A stretch of DNA of 64,000 nt from Phaeosaccion multiseriatum. Lineage: Eukaryota; Ochrophyta, other classes. Shown piece by piece: positions 1 through 10,157 of the stretch (position 1 is its first letter; every line of letters begins with the position of its first letter). The stretch lies in assembly GCA_965112735.1 (NCBI GenBank), contig OZ218959.1:124001-188000 (forward strand). The letters are read 5' to 3'. The notes under the pieces are model-generated. The model saw only the letters and a list, made by a program, of their open reading frames with translations. It did not search any database and was not told the origin of the DNA. A program made the position numbers and the translations under genes.

Positions 1-42
1 CACTCACTCACTCACTCCCCCCCCTCCCTGTATGACCAACAG

Positions 43-2852
43 GTGGAGCACGCCATGCGCGGCTGCATCGTGACGGCTCCTAACTACGACACCATGCAGA
101 TGCTGTACATGGCCAGAAGACTGTTTCAGAAGGAGCGCCTGTCTCCACAGGCCAAGCAGGACCTCAACAGGCGCTTCGCAGAGGGGTACAAGATACTCAT
201 CAGCATTGTGAGGCATTGTGGAGCGTGGCGCTAGGGATAGAGGGAGGAAGATGTGTGGCTCCTTGTCTCCTTAGGGATAGAGGGAGGAAGATGTGTGGCT
301 CCTTGTCTCCTTAGGGATAGAGGGAGGAAGACGTGTGGCTCCTTGTCTCCTTAGGGATAGAGGGAGGAAGATGTGTGGCTCCTTGTCTCCTTAGACTTGA
401 CTTGCCCACCACCAGATGTGTGGCCTACTCGCCTGCTTGTGCGATGCACTCACCCCTCTCTGTCTGCTGTGCGAATGTCGAATGTTTGGGAACTTGTCTG
501 TGAGCAGTTTGCGCAGAAGGGAGGGGAGGCTGCCGCCGCCGCTGGTGCTGCTGCGGGTGCTGCTGCGGCTGCGAACGGACACGACGAGTACCACTGCGAG
601 GTGGAGAAACAACGCGCCATGGAGGAGGAGGCCGCCAAGTGAGTGTTGGGGTTAGGGGGTAGTGGGGGCCCAAACTAGTGGGGGCCCATAGTAGTGCCCA
701 TAGTGGTGCCCATAGTAGTGCCCATAGTAGTGCCCATAGTAGTGTCCATAGTAGTGCCCTCCGTCGAGCTCAAGCTCTACAAAGGCGGCCAGTCCTATGG
801 GCAGGGGAAGGGGAAGGGGCAGGGGAAGGGGCGGGCAGGCGTATGAGCGTAGGATGCTCGGCAAAGAGATGCGAGAGGGAGGCACTGCGACTGCCTGCGT
901 GTGTGCGTATGTGCGTGTATGTGCGTGTGTGTGCGCGTGCGTGCTCCGTGCCCCACTCTGTATGTGGCAGCACTGTACGTGGCAGCACGCTCACCGCCGC
1001 TCCCCCCCCCCCCTAAGGTACATGCCGGCAGATGCGCGAGGGCTCCGAGACGACATCCACGCCTACCGAGCCAAGCTCAGCAAAGCAGGGCTCAGGGACC
1101 ATCAGGTCAGCCGTTTCACACCCTCTCTGTCTCGCACACACACCATTACATCCTCTTTGTGTCTCTCTCACACCCTCTCTGTGGCTCTCCCTCCATCTCA
1201 CACACACACTCTCTCTCACACGCTCTCCCCCCCACCATATACTGCCATCTCACCAGGTGCCCACGATCGGGCGCATCTCCATCTTCCGCACCATCTACAC
1301 GCTGCTGCACCTCCTTGTGGTTGGCGCGCTTACCCTGTTCCCGTCCCTCATCCTCAACGCACCCGTGGGCCTCATTGCGAGGTGTGTCATGTGGTGTATC
1401 ACCAACTGATGTGTCGTTGGCATTGTCACAGGGCATGGCACGCGTTGCTTTGCTGTGTTCCCTCCTCCCTCCTCGATGGTTTGGCTCTGACCCTTCGTGT
1501 GTTCCTCTTCATCCTCCCCTCCCGTGGCTGCCCTCCCCCTGCCCCCGCTTGCCTCCCCTTGCCTCCCCTTGCCCCCCCCCCCCCCGTCCCTTCAGGATTC
1601 TTGCTGCCCAGGAGCGCAAGAAGGCTCTGGCTGGATCTGTGGTGAAGATCGCGGGAAGGGACGTGATGATGTCTAAGAAGGTGAGGTCATTTGTCGACAC
1701 CTCCGCCTCTTTCTCCGTGTATGTGTCTGTATCTCTCTCTATCTCCCTCTCGCCCCTCTCTCTTTTCTAAGAGCTATCTGCAGCAATCTAGAGCTGTGTA
1801 TTCTACTCTCTGTCCCTCTCTTCCGTCCCTCTTGTATCTCTCAGGTGGTCATCTCTATCGTGCTGGTGCTGTGTATTCTACTCTCTCTCTCTCACTCTTC
1901 TCTATCTTCTTGTATCTCTCAGGTGGTCATCTCTATCGTGCTGGTGCCTCTGCTGTGGGCCTTGTACGCCGTGCTGCTCTTCACGCTGTCTCCGTGGGAC
2001 GCCTCCACGTGTGCTTTCATCATTCTGTGCATGCCCCTCTTCAGCTACTTCGCCATCCTGGCCACGGAGTCCTCTTTCGTTGACTTGAGGGCCATTCTGC
2101 CGCTGCTCTACAGGCTCAGGTACGTAGGTGCAAGGGTTGGTTCTACGCGAGTGAAGGGTGTCCGCATCGCTGACGGTTGTGTGCCCGTTTCCATGAGGGA
2201 ATCATTGCTTGTTTGGCCCCAGCTCATGTCTCTTGCCGCTTTCTCGCTGTCCTCTCTCTCTCTCTCTCTCTCTTGTGCGTGCCCCCCCCCCCCCCTCCAG
2301 GCCATCCATGAGGAGAGAAATGGCGCAGCTGCCCGCAGAGAGGCGCCAGCTGCAGAAGCGCATCCGGGCCTTCGTGAAGGAAGTGGGTCCCTCTTTGGGC
2401 CCCGTGTACAACGACGCAGACCTCAAGTGGGGCCAAGTGATTGAACAGGCCAAGTCCACCGCTTGGGTACAGGTGCGTGCGTGCGTGCGTGCGTGGGTGC
2501 GTGGGTGCGTGGGTGCGTGGGTGCGTGGGTGTGTGCGTGGGTGCGCGGGTGCGTGCACACGGCACTCGTACTCGGCAGGAGGGGAAGGAAGGGGAAAGAA
2601 GGGGTGAAAGAGCAGCAGCCGGCCTCGGATGCCTCGGAGGCCTCGGAGGCTCACTACCCCTCTCCACAAAGTCTCGATTCCACTGCCACCCCTCATCCCC
2701 CGCCTCTAACCCCTCTCCATCCACTGCCATCCCTCTCCTCTACCTCTTCTCCCGAGCAGGAGATGGCAGGCAGGGCGGCCCACGCGATGGAGCCCTCAAA
2801 GTACGACTCGCCCCCTCCCACCCCCAGTGCAAAGGCCAAGAAGGCCAATTAA
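43..2852 (+). CDS. Glycerol-3-phosphate/dihydroxyacetone-phosphate acyltransferase-like, C-terminal part (cut by left edge)
   Basis: Exons read from splice signals: 43-207, 517-638, 1018-1105, 1257-1381, 1596-1680, 1923-2119, 2301-2472, 2760-2852. They sum to 349 in-frame codons ending in TAA. The order of blocks resembles fungal Sct1/Gpt2-type acyltransferases: a block starting GCIVTAPNYDT, a variable Ala-rich segment, a hydrophobic helix (about 1290-1350), then NAPVGLIAR, then KKALAGSVVKIAGRDVMMSK, then two more hydrophobic helices (1923-2060). The catalytic HX4D block expected upstream lies outside the window. The family makes lysophosphatidate at the ER membrane as the first step of glycerolipid synthesis. 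Family assignment rests on motif memory, so a related PlsC-type acyltransferase is possible. The last exon encodes a Lys-rich tail. Exon 6 has two possible 3' splice sites 78 bases apart (see repeat at 1796-1949). Confidence 0.7.
232..391. repeat. 40-bp tandem repeat, four copies, in first visible intron
   Basis: Four near-identical 40-base units starting TTAGGGATAGAGGGAGGAAG fill the intron between the first and second visible acyltransferase exons. Only a base or two differs between units, so the expansion looks recent. Confidence 0.95.
655..762. repeat. 12-bp tandem repeat GTGCCCATAGTA in intron
   Basis: Seven or so degenerate copies of GTGCCCATAGTA sit just after exon 2 of the acyltransferase gene. 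The unit resembles dispersed motif C (CATATGGGC). Confidence 0.85.
1796..1949 (+). repeat. 78-bp tandem duplication carrying a 3' splice site and exon start
   Basis: Two imperfect 78-base units each start GTGTATTCTACTCTCT, run through a pyrimidine tract to TGTATCTCTCAG, and end with the first 24 coding bases of the exon (GTGGTCATCTCTATCGTGCT and four more). The downstream acceptor at 1921-1922 fits the protein best. The upstream one at 1843-1844 is also in frame and would add 26 hydrophobic residues. Confidence 0.9.
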
Positions 2853-3890
2853 GGCTGGCCAACCAGCGGGCCCAACAAGCGGGTCCGGCCGGGGGGATGG
2901 CAGCGGATGGATGAGGATGGCAACCGCAGAGGGGCTCGACAGAAGGCTTCCCGTGTTAGTGGTCACCTCTGAGCGTGTGTGTGTGGGACTCGAATCAATT
3001 TCAACATGTGTATGTAAGGAACTATTGCTGCTGCAGTTGGGAGGGAGAGAGAGAAAGAGGGAGGGAGGGAGGGAGGGAGGGAGGGTGGGATGGAGGGGGT
3101 AAAGCTGGTGAGGGACGTGTGTGCTCGAGGAACATGGCGCAGGCTTGCCTCAGTTTGGCTTGCCTCAGCGGGATGGCAGCGGATGGGGTGCCCAGCCGCA
3201 CAGACGCACAGACCAGTCTCTTTGGAATGGAAGGGCTTTCTCTGTTTGGAATGGAAGGGCTTTGCTTCCTCTCCACAGACGGTCTTGGGGAGCTTGGCGC
3301 TCACCACGACACATCCCCCGGTGGGTCATGTCATGCGTGGGGGGAAGATACGCACAGGCCTGGCGGTATGGTGGAGGTGTTGTGGTGGATCGCTCCTCTT
3401 GTGTGTCTCCTTCTCTGACTGAAGGGAGGCAAGGGGCAGCAAGGCGGCATGGAAGGGATTTTCATCCGCCATGGTGTGAAGCAACATCCTCCAGCCCAGG
3501 CCAGTCGTCGCCAGTCGTTGGGGTTGAAGAAGAGAAGGGTCACAGCGGGCTTGGATCGTGGTCACCGGATGAGTCCGCCGGGGCAAGTAGGTGGAATGCC
3601 GGCGACGAAGTCTAGAGGTCCGTCTCGCTGGCAAGCTTGTCTGTTGACACATGCCGGACACGGAAACGGCCTGTTGTGGCTGGCACCTTCGTGGGCGGCG
3701 TTCCGACTACTCACTTCTTTCGTTGCCCGGAGTGGCCTATCCCGAGGTCCCGTTCCACGCCCGCTGCTTCCCTTCCCTTTCCCTGCTTCGCTAACGATGG
3801 CTGGAGCATGTGGCGTTGCGCACACAAGGGCCCCCTGCCTGACGGCACGACAGAGAGACCAAGGAGCGCAGAGAGAGCAGCAAGGAGGGC
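2853..3890. other. Intergenic, no supported gene
   Basis: Open frames here are short and none shows domain-like composition or convincing splice pairs. The stretch holds two copies of the dispersed motif GATGGCAGCGGATGG (about 2896 and 3172), a GGGA microsatellite (about 3055-3092) and a direct duplication of TTTGGAATGGAAGGGCTTT (about 3218-3263). Confidence 0.6.
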
Positions 3891-3904
3891 GAGGGAGCAG
3901 AGAG

Positions 3905-4685
3905 GGCAGATACAGAGCAGCAGGGAGAGCAGCAGGGAGAGAGAGAGCAGCAGGGAGAGAGCAGCAGGGAGAGAGCAGCAGGGAGAGAGCAGCAGGGAGA
4001 GAGAGAGCACAGAGGGCAGCAGGGAGAGAGCAGCAGGGAGAGAGCAGCAGGGAGAGAGCAGCAGGGAGAGAGAGCAGCAGGGAGAGAGAGAGCACAGAGG
4101 GAGGGCAGCAGGGAGAGAGCAGCAGGGAGAGAGAGAGCACAGAGGGCAGCAGGGAGAGAGCAGCAGGGAGAGAGCAGCAGGGAGAGAGCAGCAGGGAGAG
4201 AGCAGCAGGGAGAGAGCAGCAGGGAGAGAGAGCAGCAGGGAGAGAGAGCACAGAGGGAGGGCAGCAGGGAGAGAGCAGCAGGGAGAGAGCAGCAGGGAGA
4301 GAGCAGCAGGGAGAGAGCAGCAGGGAGAGAGCAGCAGGGAGAGAGCAGCAGGGAGAGAGAGAGCACAGAGGGCAGCAGGGAGAGAGCAGCAGGGAGAGAG
4401 AGAGCACAGAGGGAGGGCAGCAGGGAGAGAGCAGCAGGGAGAGAGCAGCAGGGAGAGAGCAGCAGGGAGAGAGAGAGCACAGAGGGCAGCAGGGAGAGAG
4501 CAGCAGGGAGAGAGAGAGCACAGAGGGAGGGCAGCAGGGAGAGAGCAGCAGGGAGAGAGCAGCAGGGAGAGAGCAGCAGGGAGAGAGAGAGCACAGAGGG
4601 CAGCAGGGAGAGAGCAGCAGGGAGAGAGAGAGCACAGAGAGCAGCAGGGAGAGAGCAGAGAGAGCAGAGAGGGCAGAGAGAGCGG
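3905..4685. repeat. Large GAGAGCAGCAGGGA minisatellite (about 0.8 kb)
   Basis: A 14-base unit, GAGAGCAGCAGGGA, is repeated about 40 or more times with interspersed variants containing GAGAGCACAGAGGGCAGC. The variants come back in a regular order, showing higher-order blocks. Long open frames through it on both strands are a consequence of the repeat, not genes. Confidence 0.97.
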
Positions 4686-4689
4686 ACAG

Positions 4690-5166
4690 AGCAGGAGGGA
4701 GGGCACTGAGTGGCTGTGCTTCGCCTGACGTGCGAGTGGAGGTCTCGTCTGAAGACCGTCTGGAGCGTGGCGTCGGCGCCAAGGGAAGGGCAACGGAAGT
4801 GCCTCACTGAGGTTTGAGTTGGCAAGGGAAGGGCAGCGGAAGCCTCTCACGGCACGGAGTTTTGACTTGGGACGACGGAAGGAACGTGCCGAACGTCTGA
4901 CAAGTTCGCAGTGCGGCTTCGAAAGTCGACGTCCAATGTCAACTTGAAGCGATCGCTTGTGCCTCCTCCTCTCTCTACTGTTGACGAGAGCAGCGCGCGA
5001 GTGAGGAGGTGGGGAGTGGTGGAGCAACTCGTGAGGAGGTGGGCCAGGCGCAGCACCAAGTGGTGTCAGGAGCGTGGGAACAACTCTACTGGTAACGTTA
5101 AGATACAACTGCGAGCTTACTATTTGACTTCGAGCTTAGCTATCCTATTTAACTTCGAGCTTAGGG
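4690..5166. other. Intergenic, no gene seen; downstream flank of the TPR gene
   Basis: Unique sequence. It contains a duplicated phrase GGCAAGGGAAGGGCA (about 4781 and 4820) and a TTCGAGCTTA duplication (about 5130 and 5153), and runs into the stop codon of the minus-strand TPR gene. No exon could be supported. Confidence 0.5.
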
Positions 5167-6339
5167 CTATCCTATTTCGTCCGTGTCCATATCGTCTTGT
5201 CGGGCTGCTCCCTCCCCTGCCCCCCCTGCCCCCCCTGCCCCCCCCCTCCCTTGCGGAGCACCCCCCGCCTCTGCCTCGGCCTCCGCCACGAGCCCAAGCT
5301 GCTCCTTCACAAGTCGGGCCTCGTCCCCAAAGGGAAAGTCTTTCGAAAGTAGTGCAGAGGGCAGGCAGGAGGCAGCAGCAGCAGCAGCAGTAGCAGTTGG
5401 TGATACAGCAGCAGCATCAGCAGCAGCAGGAGCAGTTGGTGATACAGAGGAGGACACAAATGAAATACATAACAGTCCACATGGGAGGGAGAGCACAGCA
5501 GGATAGAGAAGGCACAGAGCAGGCACAGAGCAGGCGGTCGTGGGCACGGAGGATGACGTAGGCAGGCTCGGCAAGGCTCAGTAGCTCAGATAGTGATGCC
5601 TTCCCTCCCTCCCTTCTTGGGGCAAGCTTCAGCGAGAACGCAAGCCAGTTCCTCGTTGCCTCTGTTGGCAACAAGACTGCCAGTGCGGCAGGCTTGACCC
5701 ATAAACCTCCACGCTGGCCCATACACCTCCACATTGGCCCCTCACCTTCGCCCTGCGCCCTCCGCTGCTCCTCTACCTTGGCGAGGATGCCCGCCGCCCT
5801 CTCCAAGTGCTCCCTGGCGTGGAAGCAGTCGGGCGGCTCGAGCTTGAAGAAGGCCACGCCCATGAGGTACCACACCTCCACGTTGTCTTCGTCCTCCAGC
5901 AGTACGCCGCTCAGCAGCTCCAGGGCCTTAAGAGAGGAGAGGAGCACGACAAACAGCGGCAGGATAGATGGGTCAGCAACAGCAACAGGGTGGGCAACAA
6001 GAGGGGCCTCTGATCAAAAGAGACTGGGTGCCCACAGTGCCCACCTGCTCGCAAGGGTCCGGCTGTCCCTCGTGAGTGCCCTCTCCCTTCAAAGGGCTGC
6101 CCTGCGGGGCGGGGCTTGCACCGTCGCTGCACTCCAGCAGGAGCTTGGCCATCGCCACACGGACCTCGTACTCGGGGGGCGGCTCTGTGATTGATACACG
6201 TGTTGGTGATACAGGGTGAGGGAGGGCAGGCAGCAGGGGTGAGAGAGAGGGAGAGGGCTCTCACGCCACACACGCACAGAGCATTGGGATTGGGAGAATG
6301 TAGGTAGAGGGGCTTCCCCCCCGTGGCAGCGCGGCTCCA

Positions 6340-6371
<32 letters not shown>

Positions 6372-8047
6372 AGCTGCTTGGAGGTGCGATAGGGGACAGG
6401 CGCACGCACACACACGCACACACACACGCACACACACGCACACGCACGCACACACACACACAAAGCCCTCGCGCATGACTGACGCCGCCAATCGAGGAGC
6501 CCAAGTCGGCAGTGATACAGCAACGATACAGCAGTGATAGAGCAGCCATACAGTAGGGATAGAGCCATCCACCACCCAGCCCAGGCAGAAGGAGCCTCAG
6601 TCCTCCCCACCCCTTACTGCCTTACCAAGGCCCTTGAGCCTCCCATATGCCTGCGTGATGGCCTCCCTAGCCTCCTCCCTTCTCCTCTGACTGAGCCTGA
6701 GGCTGGCCAGGGCCTGCAGAGGCTCGTGCCCGCTGCTGTCTGCTGCCATCGCGTCTCTTAGCGCTGCCTCGCACGCCTCCTCGGCCCCATCCTCCTGCAA
6801 ACACAAGGCAAGGCCATGAAAGGCCAGGCAGGGAGGGGTGGTGTGAGGTAATGGTGCATGAGAGAGAGACTCGGGGCCAGCGAGCAAGCTGAGGGCGCTG
6901 ACATGAGAGAGCTCCCCTCCCTCCCTCCCTCCCTCCCTGCCCCCCCCCCCCGCAGCCACCCCCCTCCTCCCTCTCCCCCCCTGCTCACCATGCACAAGTC
7001 TGTCATGTAAAGCTCCGCCACGCTGCAGTGCGAGGCGCTGAGCTGCTGCCCCAGCAAGGCCTTCGTCTCCGCCGAGGTGGCCGCTGCTCCATCTCTCACC
7101 AACAGCGTCTGCGCCTTGCGAAACATGCCCAGCGCCTCCTTGCCCTCCGCCAGCTGCGCCAGATAGAGCCATTTGCCGGCGTGCGCATCGGGGTTAAGTG
7201 CAGCGCTCCTCCTCAGCGCGTCCCCTGCTTGCTCCATGAGGCCCATTTGCATCATGAGGTCCCCGGCCTCGTCGAGCAGGGACTCCTCGTGCGGGTACAG
7301 CTCCATGGCTTTGAGGTAGAACTTAAGGCCGAGCTCGGGCTCCAGAGTGTCCACGGCATGCCGGGCCTGGGAGGAGAAAGAGGTTCAGGGATTGGGAGAG
7401 GGAAGGTGTGTGTGTGTGTGTGTGGGTGTGAAGTCAAAGAGAGGTGGAGAGCGAGGAGGGAAGGAGAGAGGAAGGGAAAGGGAGAGAGGGAAAGTCAAGA
7501 GACAGAAAGGGAAAATGGAAAAGAGAGATGGAGGTATGAGTGAGAGCGAGACGGAGAAAAGAGGAGAGAGGGAAATGAGAGAGAGCGAGGGTGTGTGTGT
7601 GAGAGAGGGAGAGTGACTGAGGGGGGGCAAAGAGACAAAAGGAAAAAGAGGGACGGAGCAGGCGCACCAGAACGGACGATACAGGCGGGCATGGCATCAC
7701 TCGAAGGTATTCCCAAGAAATTCGTCACCCCTTCCTCTTCCCAAGTCGAGTCGTGAAGCTCGATAGCCTCAGTTGGTTAATCACTATTGGATGCCCGTCA
7801 CACGCATCCTGGAGAGCCTCCTAACTCACGGAAAGCCTCCTCACTCCTCACTCATCACTGATGGAGAGTCGCCTCACTCCTCACTTACCTGCTCCATGAG
7901 TCTATCCAGCTGGACATCGCCGGACGCCCCTCCAGCTGCAGCCGCCCCTGCCTCACTAGCGTCACCTGTTTTCCCATTCGCCCCTCGATCTCGAGCTCGC
8001 CGCTTACTCTTCCCCTTGCCTTTTCCCTTTCCTCTGCCCGGTGGCAT
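5167..8047 (-). CDS. ACL4: TPR protein resembling ribosomal protein L4 assembly chaperone Acl4
   Basis: Six exons: 8047-7889, 7366-6989, 6794-6626, 6184-6045, 5926-5746, 5339-5167, sum 400 codons (399 residues). The N-terminus is basic (MPPGRGKGKGKGKSKRR). Then come helical TPR-like repeats: about 55-175 (LKFYLKAMELYPHEESLLDE, then LNPDAHAGKWLYLAQL), an AELYMTDLCMEDGAEEACE segment, EPLQALASLRLSQ and VLLEDEDNVEVWYLMGVAFF. The C-terminus is acidic (MDTDEIG). The phrases LY/EVWYLMG and AEIYMTDLC are what I recall of Acl4/At TPR homologues, which bind nascent RPL4 and deliver it to the nucleus. Length fits. The symbol is an inference; another TPR co-chaperone is possible. The start codon is the first ATG before the basic tail. 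Introns carry CA repeats and dispersed motif A at 5393 and 5431. Confidence 0.65.
6336..6470. repeat. (CA)n microsatellites in TPR-gene intron
   Basis: Two runs of CACACA and CACGCA repeats inside the intron between exons 3 and 4. Confidence 0.9.
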
Positions 8048-8193
8048 ATTTCACTGTCGAACGGCCTTGCTTGTCTCTTAAAGAGAGGGAAGGGAGGGCC
8101 GGGAGGGCTGAGCTCTGCCATCTGTGACACGGGTCGAGTTCTACTTCCCCAGGACGTGAGCGCAATTTTTTTCAGTCCACTTTCTCGAAGAAG

Positions 8194-8265
8194 AAATCTC
8201 GATAGCGCGCTATCGGGCCCCGGCGATAGCGGATAGCGTGCCGGCTGGCGCCGGCCGATAGCACG
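8194..8265. repeat. Short array of GATAGCGGATAGCG/GCCGGCTGGCGCCGGC units
   Basis: Begins with the palindrome CGATAGCGCGCTATCG, then one GATAGCGGATAGCGTGCCGG unit. This is the same family as the element at 8512-8890, in the opposite arrangement. Confidence 0.8.
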
Positions 8266-8511
8266 CCCCAACAACCCCCCCCCCCCACCCCCCCTTACTC
8301 CCATCCACCCCGTTGGATTCCCGAAAATCCCACTCGTCCCCCCGGGCCGGGCGGGTGGGGAAACTTTTGCTGTCGCTGCCGTCTCCTTCGCGCGGTGGAC
8401 TGCTGGGCTGCCCCCTTCGCTGTCCTTCTCACCGCGCTGAGCTCTTCGGCACTTGCTACGACTCTTGCGACGCCGTACTCGCGTCACCTCCCCTTTCACA
8501 GTAGTGATTGC

Positions 8512-8890
8512 TTCGACCCCTGACACGCTATCGCGCCCCGGCGGGCCCGATAGCGCGCTATCGGCCGCCGGCCAATAGCGGATAGCGTGCCGGCTGGCGC
8601 CGGCCGATAGCGGATAGCGTGCCGGCTGGCGCCGGCCGATAGCGGATAGCGCGCCGGCTGGCGTCAGCTCTCCCCCCCCCCCCCCCCCGGTGCGGTAGCA
8701 GCTGACGCTGGCGATAGCGGATAGCGCGCCGGCTGGCGCCGGCGATAGCGGATAGCGAGCCGGCTGCGCGCCGGCGATAGCGGATAGCGAGCCGGCTGCG
8801 CCGGCGATAGCGGATAGCGCGCCGGAGATAGCGGATAGCGTGCCGGCTGGCGCCGGCGATAGCGTTAGCGGATAGCGTGTCAGGGGTCGA
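8512..8890. mobile_element. Non-autonomous element with inverted ends and target duplication, filled by GC-rich repeats
   Basis: The left end TTCGACCCCTGACACGCTAT (8512-8531) is matched in reverse complement by the right end ending GTGTCAGGGGTCGA (8872-8890). ATTGC stands directly outside both ends (8507-8511 and 8891-8895), as expected of a 5-base target-site duplication. The interior is an array of roughly 33-base units, GATAGCGGATAGCG followed by a GCCGGCTGGCGCCGGC-type block, plus a C16 run. No coding capacity is seen, so movement would need a transposase elsewhere. Confidence 0.75.
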
Positions 8891-9084
8891 ATTGCTGAGT
8901 ACGGGCTCCTTGTACCCCTGTAGGGTAAGCCTCATGTACGTAAGGCCGTTGAGCCGTTGCGCCAGCTGGCGTACGCATGCCCTGCCTTCTACACATCCAT
9001 TTTCTCCTTTCCATCTGCCTATCCTACGCTGCTTGAAAATACGTTTTTCGACCTATCGACTCGTAAACTCGCTCTGTTCGAAAA

Positions 9085-9310
9085 AACAGTTTTTGACGCC
9101 AAATCGCCAAAAAACGATTTTTTTTGACGACGTTTGACGACGCTTTAGCCCCCTATTTGACGCCCTTTGACGCCCTTTGACGCACTGTGACGCCCTTAAT
9201 TCGCCTTAATTTCGTCTAAAAAAAAAAAAATCACGGAAAAGGGCGTCAAAGGGCGTCAAAGAGCGTCAAAAGGCGTCAAAAGGCGTCAAAGGGCGTCAAA
9301 TATATATATA
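9085..9310. repeat. Degenerate arm of the AT-rich foldback family (left copy)
   Basis: Carries the same segments as the foldback element that follows: TTTGACGACGTTTGACGACG, CTTTAGCCCCCTATTTGACG, then tandem TTTGACGCCC units, and their complements after an A13 run. It ends in a TATATATATA run directly before the inverted end at 9311. Confidence 0.8.
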
Positions 9311-9682
9311 TACTGTGATTTCGCGGTTGAGTGGCACTTTTTACGCCCAATTACGCCCCATTAATTTTTTTTAACGCCAAATGACGACTTTTTTTGACGA
9401 CGTTTGACGACGCTTTAGCCCCCTATTTGACGCCCTTTTACGCCCTTTTACGCCCTTTTACGTGATTTTTTTTTACGTGATATTTTTTAGACGAAATTAA
9501 GGCGAATTAAGATAAAAGGGCGTCAAAGAGCGTAAAAGGGCGTAAAAGGGCGTCAAATAGGGGGCTAAAGCGTCGTCAAACGTCGTCAAACGTCGTAAAA
9601 AAAGTCGTCATTTGGCGTAAAAAAAAATTAATGGGGCGTAATTGGGCGTAAAAAGTGCCACTCAACCGCGAAATCACAGTAG
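9311..9682. mobile_element. Foldback (long inverted repeat) element, about 370 bp
   Basis: The left end TACTGTGATTTCGCGGTTGA (9311) and the right end, its reverse complement ending AACCGCGAAATCACAGTA (about 9681), are perfect mirror images. The arms continue with complementary TGGCACTTTTTACGCCCAAT, ACGCCCCATTAA, TGACGACTTTTTTTGACGAC and TTTAGCCCCCTATTTGACGC. Almost the whole element can fold into one hairpin with the turn near 9480. AT-rich composition contrasts sharply with the GC-rich surroundings. No open frame. It looks like a MITE or foldback transposon. Confidence 0.85.
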
Positions 9683-9805
9683 GGGCTAATAATAATAAAG
9701 CGTCGTCAACCATCGTCAAACGTCGTAAAAAAAATCTTCATTTTGGCGTCAAAAAAAATTTATGGGGCGTCAAAAGTGCCACTCAAAACCGCGAAACGAT
9801 CGCGG
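9683..9805. repeat. Degenerate right-hand arm of the foldback family
   Basis: Repeats the right arm with changes: AAAGCGTCGTCAACCATCGT, TTTTGGCGTCAAAAAAAATT, TATGGGGCGTCAAAAGTGCC and CTCAAAACCGCGAAA. It looks like an older partial copy, so the locus may hold nested insertions. Confidence 0.75.
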
Positions 9806-10157
9806 TCGGGCGGGATATCCGGGCGGGGCGCCCTTAACGCGACGTCTTAGACCCAACATTTTTCACTCCGGAACGCGACGACCTTGTGATTTTTGTACCA
9901 CCAAGAATCGCATCTCTCGCAAAGTTGGACAAGGTTTTTCAATTAATTTCTTGAAGAAGGGATCGAAGAAGGGATCGCTGATGCCACCAACATCACCAAT
10001 AGCGCCAAGGCATCGAAGGAGGCACTCGTGGCAGCCAAGAAGGCTGAAGCAACCAAACGCACCAAGTATGGGGTCGGGAATAAATGGCACTTAGCGCAAC
10101 TCCCCCGATGTTGGTTCCTTCCCAATTTTCTCCCTCTCCTAATTAAGGGTGAGTACT

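Noticed and set aside
769-846. Possible extra acyltransferase exon (LKLYKGGQSYGQGKGKGQ)
   Set aside because: No acceptor or donor gives the right phase, and joining 638 directly to 1018 keeps the frame and a sensible protein.
1845-1922. First acceptor copy as the main exon start
   Set aside because: In frame, but it would add 26 residues not expected in the family. Kept as an alternative site only.
3449-4810. Open frames of 340-465 codons on both strands
   Set aside because: They are read through the GAGAGCAGCAGGGA minisatellite, and the peptide is the repeat translated, with no domain and no splice signals.
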